A stretch of DNA of 64,000 bases, taken from assembly GCF_017591425.1 (NCBI RefSeq), contig NW_024465885.1, positions 31,628,501 to 31,692,500 on the forward strand, in the 5' to 3' direction. Made by a program: the position numbers and the translations under genes. This document shows positions 1-12,074 of this stretch, in pieces. This DNA comes from Ochotona curzoniae (lineage: Eukaryota; Chordata; Mammalia; Lagomorpha; Ochotonidae). Under the pieces are notes generated by a model. The model did no database searches. It saw nothing but the letters and a program-made list of their open reading frames with translations, and had not been told where the DNA came from. Positions within the stretch are counted from its first letter, which is position 1. Each line of letters begins with the position of its first letter.

Positions 1-150
1 ATCCAAAGCCCAGGTGCAGGAGCCTCTTCAGGTCTCCCATGTGGGTTTAGGAACCCAGCTTTTCCAGACAATAAGCAGGGAGGTGGATTAAAAGTGGAGC
101 ATCAAGGACAAAAAACAATGTCCATATGGAACGCTGTTGCTTCAGGTGGA
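1..150 (-). mobile_element. CSINE, partial, cut by window start
   Basis: Reverse-strand lagomorph C-repeat. The body motifs 'caggagcctcttcaggtctc' and 'gtccatatgg' are recognisable. The A-rich 3' tail lies outside the window, so only the 5' (tRNA-like) half is seen, and it is diverged. Confidence 0.7.
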
Positions 151-1691
151 ACATGAGTATGTCACTGTCCTCAGTTCTAATTTATGGTCTCTGAATGGAG
201 CTCCTAGCTTCTGCTATACAAACAGTAGTATGGCTAAACTCTTCTGTACCTGAAGAGCAGAGGTGGCAAGATGCTTTCACCTTGAGAAGAAGGCATGGCA
301 CAGATGGCAAAGATAAGTTTCATGATCATACAGGGCTAAACAACTTATTATCAAAACATCCTAGACCACAGTAGGTCCTTTAGTCATGGATTTATCATGA
401 GTTTAGATGTATCTATTTTACTAAAGTTCTTCTGTCTTCCCATCAACTTACACCTTTAACCTTTTCAAGAGTTTCCTATGATAAGCAGGTTTATGGGACT
501 GGGAGCATACTGCTTAGCATTATAGCTGATGTTAAGAATTACTGTGAAGCAAGAAGAATCTAACCTCTTAGGAGAACTTTGGACAACACACCACATTGTA
601 TGCATGGCCTGGATGGAGAAATGGCCTGAACTCAGAAGCTGGATGCTTTCCAGGCCATGATATTATAAAATGAAATGAAAGTATGCTATTGCAGAAACTA
701 GAAAAAGAAAAAGAAGGAAGAGTGGGGCTGGTAATGTGGGCACATGATATGAGAAGTGCTGAAATTATCAGCTCCTAAAATCCATGTTGCTACATTTATG
801 AAACATATAATTTAGTATAAATTAAAAATAAATCCTCACACAAAAATGATAAGAAAATAAAAGGAAGAATGAAAAAGGAAGTAAAAAGTATGAAGACTAT
901 GAATTTGGATGAGAGACTATATGTGATTCCCATATGAAGGCTCATCAGGAAACCACTTTTGAGATGCGCCTGGAGATCACGACTCAAGTAGAATAATGAT
1001 CACAGGTTGATTATATCAAACTTTGTACAGTATACAATACATGGCATTTTCTTTCATAGATTTACCAACTAATGGATTTACTGATTTCCTTTTATGTTAT
1101 CAGGGGAATGTGTACAATTTTACTCTAATCAAGAAACTCATTTAACTAGGCTGTTATCCATCAAATTAAATGACTTGACCCAATAGTCTGTGATGTACTA
1201 GCTGTCAGGTTTCAGATATCCCCTTGCTTCATCTACCATGCCATGTTCTACTAGGGAGAAATATTTCCATCAGTCTTCACAGCAAGCTCTATAGAGAATT
1301 AAAAGATGAGATTTATGCCAAACCATTTTGGACTCTTGAAGCCACTGATTTATGAGTCAAAAATGAGGGTTTATGTATTGGTTGTCAGGACTGATCTTGA
1401 CAGCTAGGGAGACTATTACAGGTGCAATGCTTTACAGGATGTGAAGTATGTGACTAGAACCCTGGTGATACTTCCACTGCTTCCATTACTGCTGTGTCAA
1501 GTGCTATAAGTTAATCCACAGAGGCAGAATTGTTAATAAATTAAAATTTGGCTACTCTCCTGAGAAAAGCCTAGCCAGCTGCTAATGGAAAGAGGGAATA
1601 AGTGAAGAGAAGTCACAAACCAACAGCAACTTTATGAGTCACTATAGAAACGAGACTAGCTTTTCCTGAGATGGTCGACTTTACCATGCAA

Positions 1692-1693
<2 letters not shown>
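151..1693. other. unique AT-rich stretch, no gene seen
   Basis: No SINE, LINE or LTR signature was recognised and no credible ORF. The longest open stretch here (63 codons, reverse strand) is low-complexity F/L-rich translation of AT-rich DNA. Confidence 0.5.

Positions 1694-1747
<54 letters not shown>
1694..1747. repeat. (GT)n microsatellite
   Basis: A nearly pure run of 27 GT dinucleotides. It explains the poly-TH peptide on the reverse strand. Long and uninterrupted, so probably polymorphic. Confidence 0.97.
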
Positions 1748-1749
<2 letters not shown>

Positions 1750-2567
1750 CCGTGTGTAAGAAACAGGGTATAAGGATGTTCATTGTTTTATACTGGGCTG
1801 TTTGGTAGTAGCTTTCATGTTCTTCATGTATCACAATAGTGTGACAGATTCGCAGCAGTCCTATAGCTGTAAGACATTCAGGGCTTATAACAGATACTGA
1901 TTAATTTTTTAATTAAAATTTGATAGCTGGGATTATTTCAGCATGTAGATGAAAGGTTTTATAATAATCATGTACCTTTACTCAGGTTTAAAATCTGAAG
2001 TGTAGCTATTATATGGGTGAGTGATGTCTGATTTTTTCCTTCTGCAAATCCACTCTACCCTAACTCCCCATTTATGTTGGGAATGGTCTACCTCATGAGT
2101 TAAAGAATACAGAGCATCCTGTTTCTACAGAATTCAGAATCCAGCTACATGTTGCAAAGCCTTTCCTCCAGCTGGAGTGGAAACACTTGATGTTGACTTA
2201 GAACATGGAATCCATTAATAATTCAAATAAGCAGGTGGTAAATGACAGAAACATTAGGAACAACATCAAGTTTCTGACATGCATTTAACGTTTTAGGGGA
2301 CTTAGTTTTGCTTGCTGTTTCATTTCTTTAGTTCTTGCCAATTTTACATACTTTGTTTTCCCCTCACCTCAGCAGCTCTATCTAGATGTACAGGACTGTG
2401 ATGTGTGCTTTAAATCAGGTATGCCTGTTGTATGCAACGAAGATTCAGACTGATGGAGGGATGAAATACAGGAATGGTGAAGGGGAAATAAACATCGTTT
2501 TTCTCAGTTACTTGTGCAAAATGAATGGAAGCATCTCAATATCCAAGTATTAAAAAATTAGAGGAGA
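1748..2567. other. unique stretch, nothing recognised
   Basis: No repeat family, exon-like ORF or RNA gene was recognised between the GT repeat and the next SINE. Confidence 0.45.
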
Positions 2568-2885
2568 GGCTGGCATTGTGACACAGCACATTTAGCCACT
2601 GTCTGTCACACTGCCATCCCATATCAGTACAATGATTCAATTCCCAGCTCTTCTATATCTGCTCCAGCTCCCTGATAATTCACCTGGGAAAGGGGTGGTA
2701 GATGGTCCATGTATGTCGGATCCTGTTTGCCACATGGGAGAACTGGATGCAGCTCCTAGCTCCTGGAGTCAGCTTGATCCTGTTGCAATCATTGTAGGCA
2801 TTTGGGAAGTGAGCCAATGGAATGAAATCTCTTCCTCTCTGCCTCTCCTTTCTCTGTAACACTTCATTTGAAATAATTCTTTTAC
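2568..2885 (+). mobile_element. CSINE, older full-length copy
   Basis: Starts 'ggctggcattgtgacacagc', contains 'catcccatatcag' and the 'gctcctagctcctgg' body, and ends with a CT-rich tail then 'tttgaaataattctttta'. The head and the TTTCAAATAA-type tail resemble the rabbit-like older subfamily rather than the young one in this window. Confidence 0.8.
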
Positions 2886-2979
2886 AAAAGCTAGAGGAAC
2901 AGAATGCATTCAATATCTTGATAGAGTTTACAACAAACTATGGAAGACAGCAGTGAGAGCTCTCTCATACAGTATATAT

Positions 2980-3340
2980 GAAAATATGGATATCTTGGGC
3001 CCGGCGTGATAGCGTAGCAGTTGAAGTCCTCACCTTGCACACACCCAGGATCCCATATGCGCACAGATTCTATTCCTGGCAGCCCCACGTCCCATCCAGC
3101 TCCCTGCCTGTGGCCTGGGAAAGTAGTAGAGAATAGCCCAAAGCTCTGGGACCCTGCACTAGCTTGGGAGACCTGGAAGAGGCTCCTGGCTTCGGATTGA
3201 CTCAGTTCCAACTGTTGAGGCATCTTGGGGAGTGAACCATCAGACGGAAGATCTTCCTCTCTGTCTCTCCTCCTCTTTTTATTTCTGCCTTTCCAATAAA
3301 AATAAATAAATCTTAAAAAAAGAAGAAAATATGGATATCT
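2980..3340 (+). mobile_element. young CSINE flanked by perfect 16-bp TSD
   Basis: The SINE spans about 2997-3324, starting 'gggcccggcgtgatagcgta' and ending 'aataaataaatctt' plus A-run. The target duplication GAAAATATGGATATCT is identical at 2980-2995 and 3325-3340, marking a recent L1-mediated insertion. ORFs in both directions across it are chance translations. Confidence 0.95.
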
Positions 3341-3359
3341 AGACTGAAGGCAAAGCTAC

Positions 3360-3528
3360 AAAGTCAGCACCCACATGGGAGACATGGAGGACAACCCTGT
3401 CTCCTGTGTTTAGACATGCACACCCCTGGCTGTTGCAGCTATTTGTGGAGTATACCAGTGGATGGATTATTATCTCTCTCTCTCTCTCTAACTCTGCCTT
3501 TCAAATAATTTAAAATAAATCCTTAAAA
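3360..3528 (+). mobile_element. CSINE 3' half, old and truncated
   Basis: Only the second half is present: 'cacccacatgggagacatgg', 'cccctggctgttgcagc', a (TC)n tail and 'tttcaaataatttaaaataa'. The TSD of the preceding SINE directly abuts it. Confidence 0.65.
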
Positions 3529-4690
3529 TATATGTTCGTTTTCTTTATTGAACATTTCTTTTTTCAAATTATGGCTGCTTCTTCTGATAGTTTCTCAAAT
3601 GCAGCCTGTTTTATTTACCACATCCTATAGTCTTAAAACAGTTATCAATGATCTGCTAAGCAAGAGAATCTAATAAATATGCTCACTGGCATGTGCCATT
3701 CCTGACTGCTGCCTGAAAAATGCTTAGTGTTCCTTCAAGTTTTTCTTTTATTTTTAGAATATTTTAAAGTTGTTTTTTTTCTACAGATTTTGTAATATTT
3801 GATGCTATTTAGGTTCAAGTACAAAGTCCTTTTTCTTTTTACAAGTTTACTAAACTTCCTTGAATAATATAATCTCTTGATTTCATGCCTCAGATGAAGC
3901 AGCAAAGCTTTCTCCTGAGATCTAATTCATATGCATATCTTCATTCTGAATTTAAGTGAAGTCTATATGTGCTTTAAGTCTTGTTATCTTTGTGTGTTTG
4001 TGTGTGTGTTTTGGTTACATGATACTAGGATCTAACAGTTATCCAAACAAAAATCTGAGTACTACATCTCTAAAACTAACCAATCAACATATCTTATGAA
4101 TCTTTCACACATCTCTATGTATTGTCAACCCAGCATCTATTTGCATAATCATCATTGATTAAACAACAAGTTTATTACTACATTAACTAAAGATTGGTTT
4201 CCTTTTACATTTTGGGGCGGGGGATTGGAAAGTAGAGAAATGCATCCTGTTGATTTGGGCTTCTTCACTTAAGGCTATTATTACAGTAAAGGGAGGCTTG
4301 AGGAAAGAGTTTGGGATTTAACACCAGGCTGGGTGCCATGCCACTGGAGAGATGTGCTGGTTGTGGGGATTGTATCCTGCAGGTGACAGCACCTGGCTAA
4401 AGTGGATATTTCTTGGAAGGAAGGGTATGGTACAGTGAGAGATGATTCCAATGCAGTTGACCTCAGGGACGAACCTGCCTGAATCATGCTGAGAAGCATG
4501 TTAGGAAGAATGATCTTCTGTTGGCACAGAAGAATGATCAGAGAATAGGGTACTGAGGAGAGGAGAGACTGCAACTTCAGCAAGCAGACCATGGTGTTGC
4601 TTCTCCTTTAAAAAATACACATCTCCTTATGTGAGAAGTCCTTTCATGTCTGTCACACATACAGATGTATAGGCATAGTGATACTTCCCA
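3529..4690. other. unique stretch, no gene seen
   Basis: No recognised repeats. A reverse-strand ORF at 4281-4592 (103 codons) has no recognisable domain and no coding context, so I do not call it a gene. Confidence 0.45.
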
Positions 4691-4980
4691 GTCTACCCTA
4701 CCTCCTACCCACACTCTTCCTCTTCCTTCTTTCCTTAATGTGTTTAGAAATTTTACAGTGACATATTTTGTCACATATTTTCCTCACAATCACAGGCTTA
4801 GGTAAATATTTCAACAAATACAAAGTAGGAAAAAAAAATACTGTTTGTCAAGATTATAGACAGGGGCTATAAATTATAATCAAATCTCAGTATATCTATT
4901 TCCCACATATATATTATGGTTTTTTATACTTTGTTTATTAGTTACTTCAAATCAGGGGATTGGGTATAGCTATTTTGGAA
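4690..4980 (-). mobile_element. L1 3'-UTR-like segment, old
   Basis: Resembles the segment at 42180-42500 ('cacaggcttaggtaaatatttcaacaaata' region, then 'tactgtttgtcaagattatag'), so it is a repeated sequence. The resemblance to mammalian L1 3' UTRs is from memory. It lies beside another L1 piece of opposite orientation. Confidence 0.45.
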
Positions 4981-4989
4981 GACAGACTA

Positions 4990-5562
4990 GGACGTTCCTA
5001 TTTGACATGTGAATTCCCCTACCAAGTATATGAATGTGTTTAAAATAAAGGAAATCAATGTGAAAATATATGTGAACATCCATGTTATAGGACAGCACTG
5101 TTCATAAAAGCCAACATAAGGAATCAGTCTAAGTAGCCAGTGATATAGGAGTGGATGAAGAAAATATGGCAAGAATATTCAATTTGAGTAACCATAAAAA
5201 GGTGAAATTATGCTCTTTTATTGTGGCAATATGGAGAATCCTGGAACATATTATGTTAAATGAAATAAGCCAGACACAGGAAGACAAATACAGCATGTCC
5301 TCACTAATGCATGAAAACTAGAAAGGATCTCTTGGAAGCGTGGAATAGTACTGTGCATACAAGGGGCTGGGAAGGGCAGGAGGGAGAATGGTATAGAGGG
5401 TGCTTTTTTAATGGATACAAATTTACACAGATTGTGAAAGAATTCTCCTATTGGGTCACTATTGTTAATTTACCGTGTACTTCAATAGCTGCAAGAAAGG
5501 ATGTTAAATGTTCCTAGTACGTGATAAATCTTTGAAGTGATAGATTCACTAATTATCCTTAT
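4990..5562 (+). mobile_element. old L1 3' end (L1M type)
   Basis: Carries the classic L1 end-of-ORF2 sequence: 'gcactgttcataaaagcc', 'agtggatgaagaaaatatgg', then 'aaatgaaataagccagacac' and 'acaaatacagcatgtcctca', followed by 3' UTR. Frame-broken and inactive. Confidence 0.85.
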
Positions 5563-5787
5563 TTGATTCTTACTTCTTAAAATATGTTTTTATTTTGAAT
5601 TTTGAATTATGTGGTACAATTTTGTATAGGCTGGGATTCTCCCCCAAACTCCCACCCCTGTCAGATTTTTCATATTTTGTTGCAATAGTGTAGTCCTTCA
5701 TAAAGAGTAATAATTCTATCAGTCTCTTATTTAAGTGTACCCCCGACATTGTTGGTACGGACAATGTCAGGCTGACATTGATTCTTA
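5563..5787 (-). mobile_element. short young L1 3' end with 10-bp TSD
   Basis: Reverse-strand L1 3' terminus of the lineage-specific family also seen at 9.6, 40.6 and 52.1 kb (marker 'caatagtgtagtccttca'). TSD TTGATTCTTA lies at 5563-5572 and 5778-5787. Strongly 5'-truncated. Confidence 0.75.
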
Positions 5788-6042
5788 ATTTTTAAAGGTC
5801 TGTTTTTATTGAAAAGACAGATTTAGAATGAGAAGGAAAGACAGAAAGATCTTCCATCTGTTGAGTCACATCCCAAATGGCTGCAGCAACTGGAACTGAA
5901 CTGGTTCAAAAGCCAGGAGCTTCTTCTGGGTCTCCTACAGGGATATAGAGTTCCAAGGCATTGCACCATCCTCCACAACTTCTGTGGTGGTCTTAGGCAG
6001 CAATTCCAGGGTCACAAGCTGGAAAGTGATGTCTCCACCAAC
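5788..6042 (-). mobile_element. CSINE, diverged
   Basis: Reverse-strand copy: 'agacagaaagatcttccatc', 'aaaagccaggagcttcttct' and 'tctcctacagg' are visible. The tRNA-like end is missing where it meets the LTR at 6043. Confidence 0.75.
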
Positions 6043-6666
6043 TTTCTGCCCACCCGTGAGTCCAGTGATGTTCACCTATCATCACCTGGAACCTGAGAGG
6101 AGGCAGTATTGAGTTGTGTAACCACTCCCCTTGCCACTCCCCATAAAGGCCTGTGATAGGGAGGGGCTCACTCTCTCACTCTTGTGCTCTGCACTTCTGT
6201 CACTCTTGCACTCTGCTTCTTGTGCTCCCCAGTACCTGCTTGAACTTTGGCTTCCCATAGACAAACTCCTAGGACAGGTAGTCTTTGAACATGACCCCTG
6301 TGTGTCTGTATTCTTCACCCTCTGTTCAGTGAGGATTCAAATGCTAAGATGTGTTGTATTTCTAAGTTGTGTACTTTCAAGAGTTCCTGGAGAGGTGAGG
6401 CCTAGCAGTAAAGGAATGTGGATAGAGAAGAAGATGGGGAAAAGGGAATGTTTCTAGCTTTCTAAGTGTGCCCATTTCATTTGCTCCTTGTCTCTTAGGA
6501 TAATTTATATTTGCTGGGAAAGCTGGAACATAGGTCTTCAGCTTAATGGGCAGATTTCATGGTAATGACTATGTATTTCTCTCAGGGTTTTGATTCAGAC
6601 TGGATTGACTTGGTTAATAAAGACTCCTTGGTACTTTCTAGACTTGTCTGGTGTGATTTCTGTCAA
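6043..6666 (+). mobile_element. ERV-type LTR (same family as 61.7 kb), 5' truncated
   Basis: Aligns along its length with the LTR at 61681-62489 (opposite strand). Shared landmarks are 'gtgtaaccactccccttg', 'gtactttcaagagttcctgg', and 'ttaataaagactccttgg' carrying AATAAA at 6616-6621. The 3' end 'tttctgtca' is close to the expected CA terminus. No retroviral gene is attached; the ORF at 6131-6457 is LTR sequence read by chance. Confidence 0.75.
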
Positions 6667-6800
6667 ATCCTACAAAACCCTTTCAGGCAGGGATCTGGAT
6701 GGAAAGTGGAGCAGTCAGGACATGAACTGATGCTCATATGGGATGCTGACACTTGCACATGGAGGATTAGCAAGTGAGCCACTGTGCTTATCTCAATCAT
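6667..6800 (-). mobile_element. CSINE fragment (tRNA-like half)
   Basis: Reverse-strand 'ctggatggaaagtggagc' followed by 'tgctcatatgggatgctgac' and 'gtgagccactgtgct'. This is the 5' half of an old C-repeat, directly abutting the LTR end. Confidence 0.65.
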
Positions 6801-6999
6801 CACATTTTATAGGTGAGTATCAAACTATCAGACTATGCAATATCCCCAAAAATACCCAATTCTCATTAATTAAAAAAGGATGCTTTTCAAAGTTTTTCGT
6901 TCTCTCATTGTTTTTATAGGTTTCCTTTTGTCAGTCTGTTTTGGTGATTCCTACTTTTCTCAAACTCAGAATTTTTAGGTTCCCATGGACTTCCACCCT

Positions 7000-7852
7000 G
7001 GATCTGGCTAGGGCTCTTTCCTTCTCTCTACACATTCTCTTTTGGGACTTCATTTGTTCAAATGGATTTAAATATCATATTTTAGGAAATCAGTTCAATC
7101 CTTAACATGCCTTTAATTCCAAACCAATATAGTCAACTAGTCACTTTACATTTTTATTTAAATATCAAAGTGTTTTACATGTTCCTATGCCCAAATTCTT
7201 CCTTTCTTATTCCCAAAATATCTTCCTTATTCAGCTTTTTTCATTCAGTAATCAATATAGCATATCACTCGCACATCTACTTGAGCTAAAAAATCAAGTT
7301 GTTTTATTTCATCATGTATCAAACCCTGTCTGAAACTTTTAACAGTATTCTTTTTTACTTACTGTTTTGCAGTATTTCTCTTGTGAAATCAGAGTGAGCA
7401 TGTCAGCATTGATTTTAACTCTAAATACTTATCACAGAATCCAATTCACTTCCTACCCTACTTTATCAAAGTCATTTACATCCTGACTATCATCACTTTT
7501 TCAACTAATCCCATATAGCTTTGCCATATAACATTTTAGATTGCAAACATATAGGACTTATTCTTAAGCTAATTTATGGTTTAGTGCCATTGCATTGTCA
7601 TTATCTTCAGAATATTTGTACTCCATTTTGGTATTCAGAATTAAGATTAAATGCCACTTTATAGGATGACTTCTTGATCACTCAATCTAATACAACACAA
7701 CATTGAACAGTGTCATCTAATTTTCTTTAGTGTATGGTATTACTAGTTAATATTTTTCTTATATATCATTTCTTATTTTCATTCTTCAAACTGTAAATTA
7801 AAAGAATAAAGATTTTATATTCAGTGCTCAATAAATGCTTTATTTACCAGTG
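7000..7852 (+). mobile_element. L2 LINE relic with RT remnants
   Basis: Ancient CR1-clade L2. 'ttctctctacacattctctt' and 'atggatttaaatatca' correspond to the region around the reverse-transcriptase YADD block, though that catalytic motif itself has decayed. Further on come 'ccttaacatgcctttaattc', 'gattaaatgccact', 'cttgatcactcaatctaa' and the terminal 'gctcaataaatgct'. Many frameshifts; no coding capacity. Shared across mammals, so it is among the oldest elements here. Confidence 0.75.
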
Positions 7853-9231
7853 TATCTTATTAACTATATTTAAAAAATGAGTGTGTTAACCTAGGCATGT
7901 TATAGACTTTTAATGCTAAAACTGATTATTTCATTTTAAACTACATTGCTGAATAATGTAATTTTACAGTGAAGAAATATACTAAATGCCTAAGCTATTT
8001 CAATTCAAACAATTGCATTACCATTTTTATTGAATTGTTAAGTCCAAGGAAAATTATATTTTTAAATTGAAATACATTCCAAACCACCAATGAACATATA
8101 TAATTTTTTTTCAGAATTCTTTAATGTTATACACTTTGTTATAACCATTGGATAAGATCCATATATTACATTAAATTTTTATAAAATATGGATTTTATCC
8201 TGAAGGAAGGTAATTAATCAGGTTAGTTTAATCAGAAAGCATATTGTCATTCCATTTTCTGGAAGAAAACCGCTGTGAGATATAATGGATAATTAAAACA
8301 CTTTGCCAAAGTCTAGCAACCCGCAAACTCTGAAATAACCCACCATTATACATCCAACTGTATATATGTTTTTGGTATTATAATGGACCCTATCAGAGCC
8401 AGGAAGGACTATTATATTAAGATGGATGTAGAAGTAATATCACCAGAAAATGGAACACTGTTAAAAATGGCTTTGCTTATAGGTGTTCATTTATTATCTT
8501 CTCTTACATATTAGTTGATACAAGTTAAAATTCTTTATATAGTTTGAGTTTATTTGTCAGCTTATGTAGATATGTTTATATACAATTTTGCTTGCATGAC
8601 TAGTTCATTTTCTATAAAAAATAGTTGAGAAAAAAATGGCTGTCATAGAACAGTTATAGCATGATATCTAAGACATCTCACAAAACAACACACAAGACCA
8701 AACCCTTTCAAGAACAAGACTATTCAGACTTATGTAAAAGAGAGAATTCAAGACTATCAGGATTTTTTCCCTAAAGTTCTTTCTTTCAGGTATCCATACT
8801 CACTGGATGCTGTCACCCATGTTCTAAAATGAAACCTGATTTTATGAGCTACTTTGGCATATGATGAAATTAAAGGAATTATTTGATCTGTTTGCAAGTT
8901 ATGGTCCCCAAAGTGCTCCTACAGATCATGTCTCCTAGGCAACCAACTCTCCTTATGAAGTAGACCAAGTGGATCTTGTGTTTATTGCTAAGCAGTAGAA
9001 TTTCATTGCATTGTAGCCCATATAATTATTTAAGCAGCATTTTCACCCTGTGGGAGGAGAGCTTTAGGCACCTTACCTTCCTTATTCTACAACCCAGGCT
9101 TCCATAAACCCAAATGTTCATTATGTGTATGAGTGAAATACTTAAAATACCATGTGACGATGTGTAATGTGTGTTGTGCTATCCACAGTGTATTTCTTAA
9201 AAATAAGCCATTATTTAACATTTCCACAGCC
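7853..9231. other. unique AT-rich stretch, no repeat recognised
   Basis: Largest repeat-poor block of the first 10 kb. No ORF, splice-flanked exon or RNA structure was recognised. Confidence 0.45.
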
Positions 9232-9287
9232 TGAGTTATGAGTTGGAACAAAAACAGCGTGAGTTATGAGTTAGAATAACAACAAAA
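9232..9287. repeat. 28-bp tandem duplication
   Basis: Unit 1 at 9232-9259 and unit 2 at 9260-9287 both begin TGAGTTATGAGTT and differ at several positions further on. Simple slippage-type duplication in unique sequence. Confidence 0.8.
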
Positions 9288-9589
9288 AGAAGTTGATGGA
9301 GAACCTGGAGGAAATTTTAGAGAATTACATGTCAACAAGTAGCTTGAATATTGGAAATATTCCTTGGGACCTAGAAGTCCACTTGTACTTACAGGCCATG
9401 AGGCCCCAACGTCTCCTTTCTGAATGATTGTGTGTCTGAAAGCTAGACATGAAGGCTAGGACATGTTTGTAAACTGACAAATAATGCCATGATGCAGATA
9501 GAATAATATCTCCCAAAAATTTAACCTTGGAAATTATGAATATATTAACTTATTGGGAAAAGGCATGGGTATTGAGGACTTTTTTTTTC

Positions 9590-10210
9590 TTTTCTCAATT
9601 TCTTATTTTTTAAAATTATGTTTCACAATGTAGTTCCATAGGCAGAAGGATTACCCCCGCAACTCCCACATCCCCCGTTTTCCCCCACATTATTACAATA
9701 ATATAGTTCCTTCAGCAACAGTCAGAAGTCCAACATTCCAGTACTTAGTGTATCATTATCTTGTCAGTATAGCAAATGATAGTCTAGCATCCTATTGTCA
9801 AGGTATGTTTAATAGTTTCATTGAAAGTCCTCCTTTCATTTGGGAGTGAAAATGCATACTGCAATGAATCTTCTCTTCTGGTTTGCTAACCTGCATTATA
9901 AAGTTCATCTCTGAGATTATATATATATATATGTATTTATATATATGTAAATATACATATATATTATATATAGGTATTTATATATGTATTTATACATAAA
10001 TATACATATATTATATATATTTATTTATATATATAAATACATTTGTGGGCATACATTTATATATATATACATGTATATTCATCTGCTTACCATTCATTTT
10101 GCATAAAGTTTGCCATCTATAAGGACATATGATAATTGTCCTATTCTGATTGGCTTATTTCACTGAGCATAAGGGTCTCTGGTTAGAACCATTTTGTTGT
10201 AAGCCTGTAA
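9590..10210 (-). mobile_element. L1 3' end, major segment of a twin-primed insertion
   Basis: Reverse-strand L1 3' region. Shares 'ttcagcaaca' and 'agtccaacatt' blocks with the 40.6 kb copy, and in sense orientation ends upstream with the L1 segment around 'gctcagtgaaataagccaat'. An AT-rich microsatellite sits inside it. The contiguous upstream L1 sequence follows inverted from about 10225. Confidence 0.8.
9917..10078. repeat. (TA)n/(TATTTA)n AT microsatellite inside L1
   Basis: Mixed TATATA, TATTTA and TATGTA repeats of about 160 bp. It sits at the same internal L1 position as the repeat at 40889-40975. Confidence 0.9.
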
Positions 10211-10219
10211 TCCTGTATT

Positions 10220-10362
10220 TATAACAACGCAATGTATAATAACAAATATATGGAAATAACCCAGATGCCTACTGAAAGATGAATGGATAAAGAAACTGTG
10301 GTCCATCTACTCCATGGAGTACTACTTCACCATTAATAAGATTATTGGCGTTGAATAGGAGA
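10220..10362 (+). mobile_element. L1 ORF2 tail, inverted segment
   Basis: Forward-strand L1: 'aacccagatgcctac', 'agatgaatggataaagaaac' and 'tggagtactacttcacc'. In the L1 consensus this lies just upstream of the point where the reverse-strand segment ends, as expected from twin priming. Confidence 0.8.
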
Positions 10363-10654
10363 TTTTTCTGAATTGTCAAGGGAGATCTAATATAACAATC
10401 AAAGTTCTTATAAAATGGAAAAAGGGAAACAAAAAGATGGCTGGAATGATGTGATTTGAGAATAATTTATCCTTGTGTTCTTGATTTTGAAGGTAAATGA
10501 AGTAGATTTAAGGCAGCCTCATGAAGGTAAAAAAGATAAGGACCTGAGTTACCCTCAAACTGGAGGGGATGTCACATTATTGACACCTTGAATGTCTTCC
10601 AGTTAGAAGGGAACATTTATATGGTGATACAACTGCAAGATAAAAAATTTGTAT
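10363..10654. other. unique stretch
   Basis: Nothing recognised apart from a weak similarity of 'gaggtaaatga' to neighbours. No ORF of note before the SINE. Confidence 0.4.
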
Positions 10655-10980
10655 TGGCCTGGCACAGTAGTCTAGTGGCTAAAGTCCTCAACTTGCATGT
10701 GCCCTTATCCCATATGGGCACCAGTTTATGTCCCAGCAACCCTGATTCCATTCCAGCTCCCTGCTTGTGGCCTTGAAAAGAAATAGAAGACAGCCCAAAG
10801 CCTTGGGACCCTGCACCCCTGTAGGAGACCCAAAAGAGGCTTCTGGCTTCTGGCTTCAGATCATTTCAGCTCAGACTGTTGCAGCCACTTGGGGATCGAA
10901 TCAGGAAACAAAAGATTTTCCTCTCTGTCTCTCCTCTTCTCTGTATATCTGACTTTCCAATAAAATAAACTTAAAAAAAG
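10655..10980 (+). mobile_element. CSINE, full length, young
   Basis: Starts 'ggcctggcacagtagtctag', has 'cttatcccatatggg', and ends 'ccaataaaataaactt' plus A-run. Flanks 'aaatttgtattg' and 'aaatttgcattg' form a near-perfect TSD. The two ORFs inside are SINE frames. Confidence 0.9.
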
Positions 10981-11797
10981 AAATTTGCATTGTTATCAGC
11001 TACTAGTTTTGTGTTTGTTACATCAGATATAGGAAACAGGATAGCCTATTTAAATTCAGAAACAATTATTGAGAAAAAATTGAGAGCATTATTGGTTAAA
11101 GACATTTATGAAAATCTATGGCAAATCATTAGGTGACAACTTAGGTATGTCATTAGTTTCTAATGATGAAAAAGTGCACCTTTAAGTAATTAGTCTAGGA
11201 AACTCATTAAACAAATAAGCAATTTATCAAGAATGTTAGTAATAACAAGCTTAGGTAGCAGTGATAATTGCCAGGGAAGAGCTTCTGTTTCAAGAATTAA
11301 CAAATCATATTTTAATATGCTTGCATATAACATAAAATATTATTAAATGTCCAAGAATATAAGAAAAAAGTGCCATCCATGAAGAGAAATTGTTGTGAAT
11401 CACAATTGTCCTTAAGAAAGTTCAGATTGGACAGTGAAAATGTTCAATAAACTGAAAAGCAAGTCCCAGATCTCATAGTGAAAGATCAATTTGCAATTTC
11501 TGTATTTAGTCCTTCCATTTGATAATACTCATGTTCAGTATCAATGGATATGTCCACCTAGCCCACTCAGAATCATATCCTAATCTTACTAAGAAACTCT
11601 AGCATGGACACACTTCTAAACTTCTCTGGGATTCGTAGTATTCCTTCTTTCATTCAATTCAACCTTAAGAAAATTAATATCACAACAAAAACAAGAATAA
11701 AAATAAAATTATTAAGATAATTCTATTTAAAATAACATGAGAAAAGATGTAAATATTTAGGAAAAAATTTGATGAAATGAGTTGAAATTTTTCTGAT
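10981..11797. other. unique AT-rich stretch
   Basis: No repeat family or gene recognised. Confidence 0.4.
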
Positions 11798-11970
11798 GAA
11801 TGAAGCCAGGAGTCAAGACTCAAGCCTTCTTCAGGCCCGAGAAATCAAGCCATTCTCCACTGTCTTCCAAGGCCACAAGCAAGGCACTGGATCACAAGAG
11901 CCCTCCTTGGGTGTTAGTGCCTCAGGTGAAGGTCTAGTTTGTTACACTCTCGCTGCAACCTCATGTGAGT
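11798..11970 (-). mobile_element. CSINE remnant, old
   Basis: Reverse-strand 'gaagccaggagtcaagactc' and 'ccaaggccacaagcaaggca' match the C-repeat body. Both ends are eroded. Confidence 0.6.
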
Positions 11971-12074
11971 TAAAAATTTATCTTGTGACTGATAGTCTAA
12001 ATCAGTGATAAATGAAGCTAAAGATATCTTAATTATAAGTAAATTATTTCCATTTTGATCAGTCAGAATTTGAA

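Noticed and set aside
1694..1747. Histidine/threonine repeat peptide
   Set aside because: Translation of a GT microsatellite.
6131..6457. ORF pair with related peptides at 6.1-6.5 kb and 61.8-62.1 kb
   Set aside because: The similarity comes from both being the same LTR family; it is not a conserved protein.
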